A stretch of DNA of 64,000 nucleotides from Spirodela intermedia (GCA_902729315.2 LR746279.1:439001-503000); one strand, 5' to 3'; positions 11,489-22,940 are shown, counted from the first letter of the stretch. Made by a program: numbers and translations. The notes: generated by a model not told the origin, from the sequence alone.

Positions 11489-13411
11489 GTTAGCCAGGGG
11501 GTAGAGCGCGACCACCCTCCTCCGCCGGCGCCGCCGGCGCAGCCAGAGAAGGTGTTGCTAACGCAGCCGCTATCCCTAGACGGTGGCCTGGCCGCGGAGC
11601 ACCAGTCACCGAACATCGTCCAGCGGCTCATCAGCCTCTTCAAGAACGTCCGCCCCGGGACCGACCTCACCCACTTCCAGGTGAGTCCTCCATCGCCGTC
11701 GATTACCTTCAGCGTCGCCGCCCACAGAAGAACCCACCATGATTAGGACTCCCCGTGTAGCTGCCGGCGCTCTTCAACATGCCCAAGTCACAGCTGCAGT
11801 GCTACGGCGAGACGGTCTACTGCGTGGCGGAGGACATGCTCCGCCGCTGCAACAAGGGGAAGACCAGCTTGGAGAGGTTCACCTCCGTCGTCGCCTGGAG
11901 CATCTCCACCACAAGGCCCCCCATATTCGGCCTCGCCCCCTTCAACCCCGTCCTCGGGGAGACCCACCATGTCTCCAAAGGCACCTTCAACGTTCTCCTC
12001 GAGCAGGTGAGCTCGATGGTCCGCCATAGCCGCCGCCATCGACGTCACTCGAATCCTCTAATTTTAATCCTCCCTATGACTTGCAGGTCTCTCATCACCC
12101 GCCAGTTGCGGCCCTCCACGCAACGGACGCGGAGCAGGAGGTGGAGCTACTGTGGTGGCAGGAACTGGTCCCGAGGTTCACCGGTGAGCCTGCTGAAGAG
12201 CCCCCGACCATCTTCTTCCCCGCTCCATCGCCGGAGTTAATGTCGCTGGACGCATGCAGGCACCGGCATCGAGACGCAGATCCAGGGGAAGAGGGAGGTG
12301 AAGCTGCGGAGCTTCGGGGAGAGCTACGAGATGGACGCGCCGTCGCTGGTGATCAAGTTCCTGCCGGTGCCGAGCACCGAGTGGGGGGGAAACGTGAGCA
12401 TCCTCTGCAGGGAGACCGGGCTTGAGGCCGATCTCTGCTACTACCGGAGCCACCTCTTCCTTGGCTTTGGCTCCTCCGCCCGCGCCGTCAAGGGGAAGAT
12501 CTTCCACTCCAAGACCCTGATGACGATTTACGAGATCTACGGCCGCTGGGACAGGTAAACCACGAACCCCCCTTCACCTTCTTCATCCATCCTCTTCTTC
12601 TTCTTCTTCATCATCCGTCGCCTACCTGCATTCTCTGAGCTTCTCCGGTGGCTGCCATGTCGACGAACAGGCAGGTGATGTTGAAGGACGTCCACAGTGG
12701 GAAGGTCACGGTCTTGTACGACGCCAAGGAGTGCATCTTCGGCTTGAAAACTCCCACCGTGCGGGACCCACATGTAAGTCGGAATCTAACGCCCTCCCGC
12801 CGACATTTCTTTCGGAAATCATGCGCCGTTGATTTCTTTTTTTGGAATATGATCATAATTTCTAGAATATCATAATTATTTCTCTATGTTTATTATTTTT
12901 ATTTTAAAAATGAAAAGTGTCCAGTAAAATAATTATTTTTAGGAAATTCTGCGTCTTCGGAAATACGTTTATCCGGGGAAACACATTTTCCAAAAAAACA
13001 TTATCTGCATTAAGCATGGTTAGACAGTTCCAGGCCAGGTAAAAAGGGTAATATTTTCTATTAAAAAAAGTCTGCTTGTTGCATATTTTCCCGAAAAACG
13101 GGGGCCATTTTCTCTGGATCTGATCCGACTGTGGATGACCGGCCGCGGCGGCGCAGGCGGTGTCAACGACGGAATCGGCGGCCGTGTGGGCGGAAGTCAA
13201 CCGGGCGATTCTGAGCCGAGACTGGGACGGCGCCGGCGAGCTGAAGAGGGCCGTTGAGGATAGGGCGAGACAGCTGGCGGCTGAAAGGGTCGCCACAGGG
13301 ATGATGTGGATCCCGCGGTTCTTCCACCTGGAGCGGACCAAAGAGGGCAGCTGGCACTGCTGGCCCAAGCACCCCGCGGTCCCGCCGGCGCCCATCGTGG
13401 TCCCCTCTTGA
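11489..13411 (+). CDS. Oxysterol-binding protein-related protein, ORP4 type (intact copy)
   Basis: Coding exons 11489-11680, 11761-12006, 12087-12183, 12260-12554, 12671-12773 and 13157-13411 join in frame through GT-AG introns and give about 395 residues plus an initiator Met, the length of plant ORP4 proteins. The ORD domain fills the protein. In order: ISLFKNVRPGTDLTHFQLP, YGETVYC, WSISTTRPPIFGLAPFNP, LGETHHV, the lipid-exchanger signature EQVSHHPP (split by intron 3), WGGNV, YEIYGRWDR, and a C-terminal PPAPIVV. ORPs move sterols and phosphoinositides between membranes. Short plant ORP4s lack PH and ankyrin domains. The initiator is unresolved: exon 11489 opens with GTTAGC (Val-Ser), and ATG codons at 11082 and 11409 are each followed directly by a GT donor, so a leader exon ending in ATG would give Met-Val-Ser. 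The gene converges on a broken SBT2 copy. Exons 3-6 (11761-13411) have a degenerate duplicate at 25448-27004. Confidence 0.93.
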
Positions 13412-13679
13412 CCCTGTGGGGCCTGCTCGTCACAATCTACTTGTCCAGATCCGAACAAACCGACAAAGAAGATTGGATCCTCCGGCGGCTGTATTATTCT
13501 TCTTTTGCAGATAAGCCCCTAGAAACATTGGGTATTGCATGGCTCGTGCGCAGAACTTTGTACTTGCGAAAATAAGAATAATATAGTGATTTTACGTAAA
13601 TACCCCTCGTATGGAATTGGTAGAAGGAGAGAGAGAGGAAGACCTCGAAGATGAGCTTGAACATCATCATCATCATCGT

Positions 13680-15406
13680 CGTCTGTTGTGGCCATGGCGA
13701 CGACGGGAACCCTAACCTGGTGGCCCCTGCTGCCCTTGATGAGGATCTCTCCGAAGCTGTACTGGCCGGTACTGATCTGACGGTAAGGGTCATCCGCAGC
13801 TCCCTGGAGTGGCCGGGGAGGAGGGTCAACGCCGGCTGTTCCTTATTCCTCGTCTAGCAGAAACTAATCGAGCTCCGTCTGATCTCCCAGAAGCGGAAGC
13901 TGAATCAGTTGCATCCTGGAGGATACCACGTAGGTCTCCTCTGTCTCGTCAACGTTGGTCACCATCCTCTTCACCGTGACAGTGCCCTCCACCCGCGAAA
14001 CGGTGATCGAGAGCCCGTTCAGCTCCGCCGGATGCCCGCCGCCGGTGCCGTTGCAGGAAGAGCTCGTGAGGCTCCTGATCTCGCGCGGGTCAACGTCAGG
14101 GATCGACCAGAGGAACCGGATGTAGTCTCCATAAGCTGGCGGAAAGAAGAGGGGTTTAGGTTCAAACGGGGGTTGCCGCCGCGAGGGTCATCGTCTCGCG
14201 GTCGGAGAACTGCTGCGCGAGGATCGGCCGGCCGCTCCGGTCCAGTGTGGTCGCCGTCGTCATCAGCGCAGACTTTATGGCAGCGGAGCTCCACCGCGGG
14301 TGCTTCTGCTTGATCAGCGCCGCAATCCCTGCAATGTGCGACGCCACCATGCTCGTCCCGGAGACCATCGCGAACCCCTCCCCTGCCCTCAGCAACAACA
14401 ATTACAAAAAGTCAAACACGATCTCCAAAGTCAACCACCATCAGATTGCTGGCTTGCCTACCGACATAGTTGGCCTCGTCGGTGCCGTTGGGGGACCAGG
14501 CGTCCCAGATGAGGTTCTCCGGGCCAGAATGTCTGGTTTGAGGACGTCGGCGTCTTGGAAGCTGAAGTCCTTCGCATCTGGCCCGCGGGAGGAGAAGGCG
14601 CGACCAACGGCGCTGACTCGTGGAGCGTCGGGGATAGACCATCCTCGATAGTCGCCACGCCTTCGAACTTGGTCGCCCTCTCTCTTTGTTCAGGAATTGT
14701 TGTAATATATCAGCTCCTAAAAGGTAAATAAACAGGTAAGTCAACCGTCCACTTTGTTTTTCAGGTAAAGAGTCGACGGGTTGACTTTACACCTTTGACT
14801 TGCCCTCGTCGACGACGACAATTCCTGGGGTGCTGAGGGGGGTCGGGTCGTACTTCACCTCCGGTGAGGTGTTCTCGACGACGAGCACGAAACCGGCAGC
14901 ACCGAGGCTTCTGGCGGTCTCAGAGGCCCTGTTGATCGATGTAGTGCTAGAAATGAAATTGAACGAATACCCACACAGGATTATCTTCCCTTTGACCACG
15001 TCCTTGTCCAAGAGCTCCGGCCGCTGACAGTCGTGTCAGAAACTCGCCGGAGAGACGACGGCAGTTAAGACGTCGCCGGCGAGATCACCTCACGAGTCAC
15101 AGGAAAAACAGCAGGAGGAACAAGGAAAACTTTCTCTCTGTTGAAAAACTCTTACAGTCCTCTTTAAATAAGAAAACAAAGGGGGGAAAGAAATAACTAG
15201 CTGGCCAAGACTGGCCAGTAATGTGCGTTATGCAGGAAATTCCGCATTACCTCACAACGTGCTCTGACGTGTACACGTTAGAGCACTTCTCGCATAACCG
15301 CACTATGACGTTATGCGAACAGGGCGGGGGGGGGGGCACGTTCAAGGCTCCCGTTCACAACACGTCGGAGGGCTGTCCTTCACGACGGAGCCCAGAAGGA
15401 CATCAT
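13680..15406 (-). pseudogene. SBT2-type subtilase pseudogene (3' half, duplicate of 27297-28828)
   Basis: On the minus strand this segment matches exons 10 to 7 of the intact subtilase at 27297-30698. It still reads [10 protein letters not shown] around the catalytic Ser, but the conserved AAPH after it has become VASH. Damage includes a ~130-bp deletion near 14164 that fuses intron 9 to exon 9 and removes the exon 9 donor, scrambled sequence in exon 10 (13790-13920), indels in exon 8, and a 329-bp solo LTR in exon 7. After about 15406 the homology stops. It resumes for one short block at 16832-16890, which corresponds to the intact gene's intron 6. Exons 1-6 are absent. It is certainly non-functional. 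Confidence 0.92.
15034..15362. mobile_element. Solo LTR (329 bp) inserted in the SBT2 pseudogene
   Basis: The intact copy reads CTGGCAGTCGGAGGGG across the site. Here the same sequence is split after AGTCG and resumes with CGTCGGAGGG. The inserted segment begins TGTCAGAAACTC and ends GTTCACAACA, giving the TG...CA ends of an LTR and a 5-bp target duplication (AGTCG / CGTCG, one mismatch). Inside are a TTTAAATAAG TATA-like stretch near 15162 and an 11-base G run. No internal retroelement sequence is present, hence solo LTR. Confidence 0.82.
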
Positions 15407-16831
15407 TGCCACACATTAAGAAAGATAACTCAATTTCGAATCCATGGAATCAAAAATCAGGTGATTTGGATGAGAATTCGAAGAGTAATCGAAGTTTGAA
15501 GTTAAGAGAAATTTTCGTATCGCGAAATGATTAAAAACAGAAATTAAAACTAAATTAAACTTAATCTACAATAATTAAAGTAAAATTAACAGTAAATGAT
15601 GAAATATTAAGATGAAAACAAACAATCTAACCCAAATTAGCCTTCGAAATGATCCAATTAATTGCCGGATGCAAAGCTTTTCATTCCGAATTTTCGAAGA
15701 CGAAAGAGGAGTTCAAGACTTTATTTCTTCCAATTCTTTCAATAAAACATTGAAATTAAAAATCCAACAGAAGCGGAAATGAGTTGCAAACACAATGAAA
15801 AAGATGGCGCGCGAATTGGAGCTCTAAACAAGGAGAAATTGAAGATTGATCGCGGCCGTTCTTCCGTCGCGAAGAACGGATTTTATAAAATTCGTAAATG
15901 ATCGTGGCTGTCCGATCTGATGGAGTTGATCGCGATGGACGATCGCGATGAGACGCCTCTTCTCGAATCGTCGCGACGATTCGACGATCGTCCAATCGTG
16001 ATCGTGCGGTTAAGATGTGATTGGATGTCCATCTGATGTGAATAATCTGGACCGTTATAACTCTCGATCAGACGGTCACAATTTATTCACTTAAGTGAGT
16101 ATTTAGGCACGTGGTTGATCTCTGATCGCGTGGACCTCGATTCCACGTGATCTACGCACGCTATTTGTCGCGATGTCGATCGGACGCACGAGATCACGCC
16201 ACGCGTCCTGCACATAAAAAAAAAACTAAAGGGACTTTAGTCCCACACGGGAAAAACAAAGGACTTTAGATCCACGTGTACACGCGCGACATATAACCCC
16301 TTTTTGCGATTTTTTAATTAATTTAAAACATTTAAAAATCGAAAATAAAAATAAATATAAATAAATTCAGAAAAATTCCAGAAATTCTATAAAATTGTAA
16401 AAATCATAACTTTCAAAATACAACTCCAAATTAATTCAAATTTGTTTTTTTATTCAAAATTGAATAATCTATCATTATAAAAGGTCAAATTATTAAAATA
16501 AGAAGAGAATAAATTTTAATTAATTTTATGCATTTATGTATTATATAAAATAAATTTATATAAATACATAAATGTTAATAAATATCTTTTCTCTCATATT
16601 TTCACTCTTAAAACATGATTATGATCATAAATATAATTAGGATTAAAGATTGTAATGTGTAATTATTTATAATAATCTATAATTTGGTGTATTTTAAGAT
16701 CATAACATGAATTTACACAAAATGATAGAAATATACTTAAAATATGATAACATGCATATATTTGTAATGATTAATGCATTAATTTGCATTAATAATTATA
16801 TAATTACATGCATAAATAGCATGTTATCACA
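15407..16831 (-). mobile_element. 1.4-kb LTR-like segment replacing part of the SBT2 pseudogene
   Basis: Compared with the intact copy, this block replaces the ~45 bases corresponding to 28786-28830. Read on the minus strand it starts TGTGATAACATGC and ends GTGTGGCA, so it has TG...CA ends. It has an AT-rich first third and a GC-rich middle with CG-rich short repeats (TCGCGATCG-type), which resembles a plant LTR of about 1.4 kb. No target duplication is visible, and flanking bases are missing, as expected if a deletion or ectopic recombination accompanied or followed insertion. Confidence 0.55.
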
Positions 16832-16890
16832 GCCCAGCCAGAAGATCACTCATGAAGGGCAAGAACAGGAAAAGAGAGAGAGAGGGAGAG
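16832..16890 (-). pseudogene. Remnant of SBT2 intron 6, end of the duplicated block
   Basis: CCCAGCCAGAAGATCACTC and the following AGAACAGGAAAAGAGAGAGA match the intact gene's intron 6 at 28834-28890. Homology ends inside the (GA)n tract, where the intact gene continues to exon 6 but this copy switches to unrelated AT-rich retroelement DNA. This marks the distal breakpoint of the duplication. Confidence 0.85.
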
Positions 16891-17029
16891 AGTGAAAGAG
16901 ACAAATCATCTAACGTATATCACACTTATTCATTAACCACTTACCTTCATTGCGAATTAAAATTCTCATAATATATATGGATGATATAATAATGACTAGA
17001 AATGACAAATGTTAAAGAGAATCCTTAAG

Positions 17030-17910
17030 TGAAACCTATTTAAGTAGTTTGATGTTAAAATACTAGAAACATTAAGATATTTCTTAGGGATAGAAGTAAC
17101 ATACTCCAAATAAGGCATATTTATTTCACACTAGAAGTATATTTTAGATATATTATGAGATATTGAAAATTTATAATGTAAACCTATAAATACATCAATA
17201 TATCATAATTATAAACTTAGTGACATCAAAGAAAGTAACAAGATAGATGTACCTAATTTCTAAAGATTAGTAAAAAAAATTAATATATCTTTCTCAAATT
17301 ATGTACAATATATCATATGCTACTATAGTACTTAGTCAACTCATACATGATCCACACATATCTCACTTGCTTGTTGTTGAATGAGTTCTTTAACATCTCA
17401 AAGGCACACCTAGGGAAGTTATTTTATATATGAAATAAAATAAATTAGATACAAATGTATATATTGACGTAAATTATGTAGGTTCTATCATTGACTGAAG
17501 ATCTAGCCTAAGTTATTATTATTTTTTTGGCAGAAATCTCATCACTTGGTGAAGTAAGAAACAACACTATGTGGCAAGATCCAATAAAATGGCAGAATTT
17601 CAAATGATGGCACAAGAAATGTACTAAGTACTATGGGTGAAAAGAATCATTAAGTACTTTAGAATTAAATGGAGTGAGTCAATTCAACTATATTGCAACA
17701 ATAAATCAGTAATAAATATTATGCATAATCTAGTCTAGTACAATCGTACATAATAATAGAGATTAACAGGCAATTATCAAAGAAAAACTAAATCAATGAA
17801 TCATCTATTAGTATGTTGACCAAAGGGTTAAGTGGATCAACCTTTTTTTAGACTTATATTCAAGCTAGTATTAGATGATATCCATTCACCAGCTTAAAGG
17901 TTCAATGGAT
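17030..17910 (+). mobile_element. Degenerate Ty1-copia pol fragment (RT end and RNase H), relic 1
   Basis: Conceptual translation with many stops and shifts still shows copia landmarks in order: YFLGIEV-like (17075-17100), KLIYLS (about 17275), HLKGTP (about 17395), a YIDVNYVGSI stretch (around 17460-17490), NLITW*SKKQ (about 17530), a MAEFQMMAQEMY equivalent of the EAEYRAMA motif (about 17590), LYCNNKS (about 17695) and the terminal LTKGLS/DIHSP block (about 17820-17890). The upstream integrase and gag parts are missing. There is no intact open frame. Confidence 0.85.
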
Positions 17911-18118
17911 ACATTAGTTGGGTCGGGTTTAGGCTTAAGTGGATCTATTAATCAAATTCGACTCAAACTCATATATTTATGTATCTTAATTCTCTTGAAT
18001 TAATGAAACATTTTTTTATGCTTCAACCCTCTCTCATCTTGTGAGAAATCTTGGGTTCAATGGCTATTTCTTCCCAACATCTCACAACACCAATGAATGT
18101 TTCCACTTTATTCAACAA

Positions 18119-18285
18119 TTATTGATACGGATATCATGAGATGAGACCCGTCAACAAAATAACCATATTAGATAAGAAATATTAAGTTAAAATTAAAAGA
18201 CATGAGCCCATTCTAAACTTGACTAATTAATTTCTCATGGACTATTGTAGTTTTGATTCGTTCATATCATGTTATTAAAATTTAA
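18119..18285 (+). repeat. Dispersed ~165-bp repeat, copy 2
   Basis: Matches the segment at 8226-8391 (see that entry) in the same orientation. It lies just downstream of copia relic 1, so it could be part of that element's LTR. If so, copy 1 is another LTR fragment of the same family. Confidence 0.75.
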
Positions 18286-19339
18286 AAATAAACAAATCAC
18301 AGTCTATAAATAATACGATAAAGTTTTTTGTCACCATAGCTTAAACAACCACCATAATAATATGAACACCAAGAGAGATCAGAACAAAACTTTTTGACTA
18401 AAGAAGGAAGAAGTAACATAGACCAATCTATGATAGTATTACAACATCTAACAACAGACTCATAACTTGTGATCTAGTACAAAGAATAATGTCCTTGATA
18501 TATTCTTGTCTTCTTCCTACGTCCCTTCTCATTTCATGTTTTGATATAGTTTGCACATAATTGAACTTGACGATAAATTTTCCTCCTTTCTAATGCTTAA
18601 TAATTTGTGACTCATCACCTTTACGGCATTTGAGCATGCAAGCCTACTCACTTCTTCATTGTTGGTTCATTGTTTTTACTCCAACCATTGATACCTTCAC
18701 CAAGAACAATAAAAGGTAAAGGTAGAAAGAATAAAGTATGTATACAATGTCCTATAGTCAACGGATGGTGTTTTTTTACTCTCAAATATGAGAGAAATCA
18801 AGGCCTAGTTAACAACATTCTCGTGTCCAAAATTATCGTGAAAAAGAGATTACTTGGAGCGCATCAAGATCGACATAGATCAAACATCACTCAACCTAGG
18901 AGGACTGACACACAATGAGGTTTGTGCAAGATTTAAATTTGGGACGTCTTTGTAATCTCTTCTATGGATAGATTAACTTTTAATTCCAACTAGTTTTATT
19001 ATTTATTTTATCATTCCATCACATTACATCTATTCTCTCTCCTTTGTCACATTTTTCATAACTCTTATCTTCACCTTTTTACATTTAATTTTACCCTTCA
19101 CAATCACGTATATATATATTTATATAAGAAATAAAATAAGTAAAATTTATACTCTCATTATCTATGTTCCTTGATGATTAACTCTTACTTAACCAAAACA
19201 AAAGAGTGAGGTTTTATAAATATTATTTGAATAAACTTAGTTGCATCATGACGACATATTTAACATCTAATTTAAGTTTATCAATGTTTAATTCATCAAG
19301 TTTAATAGTTTACTCACTACCTCTAGTTTCATCTCTTAT
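18286..19339. other. AT-rich retroelement-flank sequence, nothing recognised
   Basis: No coding potential that I can support lies between copia relics 1 and 2. The stretch includes AT-rich low-complexity DNA and a short frame at 18670-18918 without family similarity. Confidence 0.4.
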
Positions 19340-20031
19340 ACTATGGACCCCATCGTGCTCACAAAGAAGACAAAGGACAGCCTTATCATCTTTACAATCT
19401 ACATTGATGACATTCTTATGACTGAAAGCAATGAGGTCAGCATTCTTGCTACCAAAACCTACTTGAAATAGCACATCAACATTCATGACTTGAGGACTTT
19501 GTAATATTTTTTTAGAATTGAATTTGTGTATCAAGACGAAAAGGTCACCCTCACCCAATAGAAGTATACTCTCGATATGTTGCAGAAGATATGCCTCTTT
19601 AGGTGCAAGCCGAAGACTTCACCTATAGAAGCTCGCCCGTAGTTCACTTATAGAATACTTCATCTCCCTTACTCAATGATGCTAACTAGTATCAGCAACT
19701 ATTAGGCAAGTTGATATATCTTACTATCACTTACCTTAATATCGTGTGCACAATTAGTGTTTTGAACCATTTTATGTAAGAGCCTCAACAAGTTTATTAG
19801 GAAAGAGTTCTACGAGTCATCACCTATATTAAGCGAGCACTATAAAAAGGGTTCATCTATCGGTGACACAGTCATCTCTGCATTGTAGCCTACTCTGACA
19901 TCAAATACGTATGTGACAAAGATGACCAAAAGTCTACTATGAGTTATTGCATATATGTTGGTGATAACTTAGTCACTTGGTGGTCTCGAAAAGAAAGGGT
20001 GGTGTCGTGCTCTAGTACAGAATCTGAGTAT
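19340..20031 (+). mobile_element. Degenerate Ty1-copia pol (reverse transcriptase and RNase H), relic 2, 5' part
   Basis: The translation shows the RT active-site block as FTIYIDDILMTESNE (around 19390-19435), HDLRTL*YFFRIEF (about 19485-19525), KVTLTQ*KYTLDML (19540-19580), RCKPKTSP (about 19600), and the RNase H block with LGGLEKKG and SCSSTESEY (about 19980-20030). Stops and shifts interrupt it. It is cut at 20031 by a 2.37-kb insertion and resumes at 22401 with the very next codons (YQVMVET). Confidence 0.88.
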
Positions 20032-22400
20032 TGCAAGTCTAGATAAAGATGTAAGATTTCAAGGAGTATTATTTACTAATTATTAACTCATGATAATGAA
20101 AACTTATCACACCCCTCAACTTAAATCATTGCTAGTCCCTTAGCAATGGAATTACAAAAATAAAATTTTACAAATCTCAAACATCATATTTCAATACAGG
20201 AAAAAAATATAATTAGAAATGATGCACCGTTAAACACTTTGGATTCTTATATCAAGTATTTAAGAATGATGCCAAGCACTTAAATATTTAAACACTCCTT
20301 GGAATAACAATCTAGACTTCACTTCTTTTATTCACATCTTTATCACTTCTTCACTCATAGATGTATTTACAAGATGTTCCAATTATCAATACTCATCCAA
20401 GATAAAATTTCGACATCATTCTTATTGTCGAAATTTGTCTATAGGAAAAGCTACTTATCCATTATTTATAAAAAAAAAGAAAAAAGAAAAAAGAAGGAAG
20501 AAATATAGTGCAAACTTCAAAAATCAAGTCATAGAAAAACGGAAATGTAAGATCAATATTATTCTTGGATGAGTATTGATAATTAGAATATCTTGTAAAT
20601 ACATCTATGAGTAAAGAAGTGATAAAGATGTGAATAGAAGAAGTGAAGTCTAGATTGTTATTCCAAGGAGTGTTTAAACATTTAACTGCTTGGCATCATT
20701 CTTAAATACTTGATATAAGAATCCAAAGTGTTTAACAGTGCATCATTTTAAATTATATATTTTTTTTGTATTGAAATATGATGTTCGAGATTTGTAAAAT
20801 TTTATTTTCGTAATTCCATTGCTAAGGGACTAGCAATTATTTAAGTTGGGGGGTGTGATAAGTTTTCATTATCATGAGTTAATAATTAGTAAATAATATA
20901 GTTTTAGCCTTAACTCATGATAAATAGACTTATATTTGTGTTAAAGAATACTTTTTGGTTTTCAATTGATTAACGTGAATTTTTGGGTAATTATATGATT
21001 TTATATGATTTTTACAGTCTTACTTTTGAGATAAATAAAGAACAAGAAATAAAAATAAAAATATTGCAAAAATGGGGGGACCCGCCGGCCAACCGGGCCC
21101 GCAAGCGGGTCGGAAGTGTAGTCGGGGAGTAAGCCACGAGCAGGGGCTCGGGCAGCTTGGTTTGGGGACCGACAAGGCACGCGTACGCCACTCCCCTTCC
21201 ACATCACCGGTGGCCAGCCGGCTGTGGGGCGAGGAGTGATCATACACGCGCGAGAAGGTGCTCAGAAAGCTAACATTACTATATATTCGCCCGAAAAATC
21301 GGCGTACAACTAATGTGGGACTAAACCCCCGTCACACCTTCCTCAGAAGAGGCGGGCGACCGGCGTGGGTTCGAATCCTCTCAGAGTCAAAAGTCATATA
21401 TTTTTATCTGATTATCGCAACTTTCCTGCAGATCGCCGGTGAAGGATTAAGCAACGAGAATCGCTGGATCATCGGCGAAAATCTCGTCAACGTGATTCGC
21501 GGAGCATTGCTACTAAAATTGCTGAACGATTCGCGATAAAAGGATCGCGAATCCATCAAGTAAATCATCTCCGATTGATCGACGAACAAGCCGTCGTCAG
21601 GAAGAGGACAATCCGCCGGGAGACCAGTCGCCACCTCCTGAGAGCGTACCAGATGCGATGAAGAGCCTCCTCTTGCTGCGCGGACCTGAGGATGAAGCTC
21701 CCTGACACGCGCCCCACCTCCATCCAGCGCCTCTCCATCGGGTGACAGCCGCCGGAGAGCCGCAAAGTCGCCGTTTTTTCTGCTCCGCCGAGTGACAGCC
21801 GCCGGAGACGATTCGACGACCTACTTCATTGATCTCTAGACTTCGCGAGAAGATCTAGAGATTGCCCACGTCGTCTTTGTCCAAGGAGAGCCTTTGAGGC
21901 CGTGGACACTGCACGACGATTCTCCCGAACGCTCAGGATTCCAGTGCATCGCCGACGCATCGCCGTCGCGACGCTGGAACTCTATTTTACTACTTTCAAT
22001 TTAATTTACGCTTCATTTAGTGATACTTTGTTGATTTTAATTTACCAAACTATACTTCGTTCAATTACGGTTCTTCGCGTTTGCCGGGCGTTGACGTCAT
22101 CCTGAAATCTGCACCCTTATTTCCTTTTTTTTCGTAAATTTTAAATATATTTCCTTTTTACTTCCTAGTATAAAATTCGTAAGAAAATTGTATTCATTGA
22201 GAAAAATTCTGAATAATTATCAGATATTATATTACATCCCTATGATCGACCTAGAAAATTATCGCTATTTTTGGAATTTTTATTGAATTATAATTGATAT
22301 ATTTATTTAGAAATACTTCTAAATATCCAAAAATTCATATTTTCTAGTTTTATAAATTTTATATTTGTGTGATTTAATATACAATGACTGAGTCAAGTCA
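20032..22400 (+). mobile_element. 2.37-kb LTR-type insertion with inverted-dimer structure, nested in copia relic 2
   Basis: The insertion splits the copia RNase H reading frame and is flanked by the 5-bp duplication AGTAT (20027-20031 and 22401-22405). It starts TG and ends CA. A long LTR-like region (20854-22400) starts TGTGATAAGTTTTC directly after a polypurine tract (GTTGGGGGG), the layout of a retrotransposon 3' end. The left end (20032-20111) holds the same polypurine-plus-LTR junction in the opposite orientation. The two halves form a 336-bp-arm inverted repeat (20067-20402 and 20563-20898). There is no coding sequence. The GC-rich part at 21060-21400 lies inside the LTR-like region. 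Confidence 0.82.
20067..20898. repeat. 336-bp-arm inverted repeat with 160-bp spacer
   Basis: The left arm 20067-20402 is the reverse complement of 20563-20898, with roughly one mismatch per 15-20 bases and small indels. Examples are GAATCCAAAGTGTTTAAC against GTTAAACACTTTGGATTC, and CTTGTAAATACATCTATGAG against CTCATAGATGTATTTACAAG. The spacer is A-rich (a run around 20471-20500). A transcript through it would fold into a long hairpin. Confidence 0.93.
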
Positions 22401-22747
22401 AGTATCAAGTCATGGTTGAGACAACACAAGAAATGATATGACTTCAATCACTTCTCGACAATCTCGACATTACTTCTCCTTCTTTAATGCTCATGTATTG
22501 TAACAATCAAGTTGTCATCTTCATTACCAATAATCCTACCTTTCATGAGTATATGAAGCACATTGAGATCAACTATCACTACATTTGAGATAAGATTATG
22601 TTTAGACTTATCTCTACTCTTTATGTGACATCATCTCATTAATTTACAGACATCTTCACGAAAAGTCTAGTCAGCATCTTCTATGATGTCACGTGTCCCA
22701 AGTTATATATATTTGACTTATATGGTTCAATTTGAGGGGAAGCTTTT
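22401..22747 (+). mobile_element. Ty1-copia relic 2, 3' end (RNase H terminus and polypurine tract)
   Basis: This continues the frame interrupted at 20031: MVETTQEMI, a SLLDNLDI equivalent, MYCNNQ (about 22495), NPTFHEYMKHIEI (about 22530-22570), a YVTSSH / FTDIFTKSL block (22620-22665) and IFDLYG (about 22710), then the polypurine tract TTGAGGGGAAG. Several stops are present. The following TGATAGTGATATATGC is the probable start of its 3' LTR. Confidence 0.88.
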
Positions 22748-22940
22748 GATAGTGATATATGCTCCAATTTGATATATTTGACTAGAGCTCATTATCTATC
22801 TCTCTCTTCTCATCTTTACTTTCTCCTATATAGGAGTCATACATTCTACTTTGATGTTTTATAGATTCTATGATTATTTCCTCTTATGTCAATAATTTTT
22901 TTATAAATCTCAGCGACAATAGATTTACAACTTTGACTAT
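22748..22940 (+). mobile_element. Probable 3' LTR fragment of copia relic 2
   Basis: The stretch starts TGATAGTGATATATGCTCC immediately after the polypurine tract. It contains TCCTATATAGGAG (TATA-like) and a pyrimidine-rich U3/R part. The right-hand boundary is uncertain. Confidence 0.5.

Noticed and set aside
11788-12048. Minus-strand frames over the ORP exons
   Set aside because: They are antisense shadows of GC-rich coding exons. The plus-strand reading gives a full, conserved ORP.
21340-21395. GGGTTCGAATCCTC resembling a tRNA T-arm / B box
   Set aside because: No matching acceptor stem, D-arm or anticodon arm can be folded in the ~90 bases upstream, and the pairing of the would-be T stem is poor. 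It lies within an LTR-like region.
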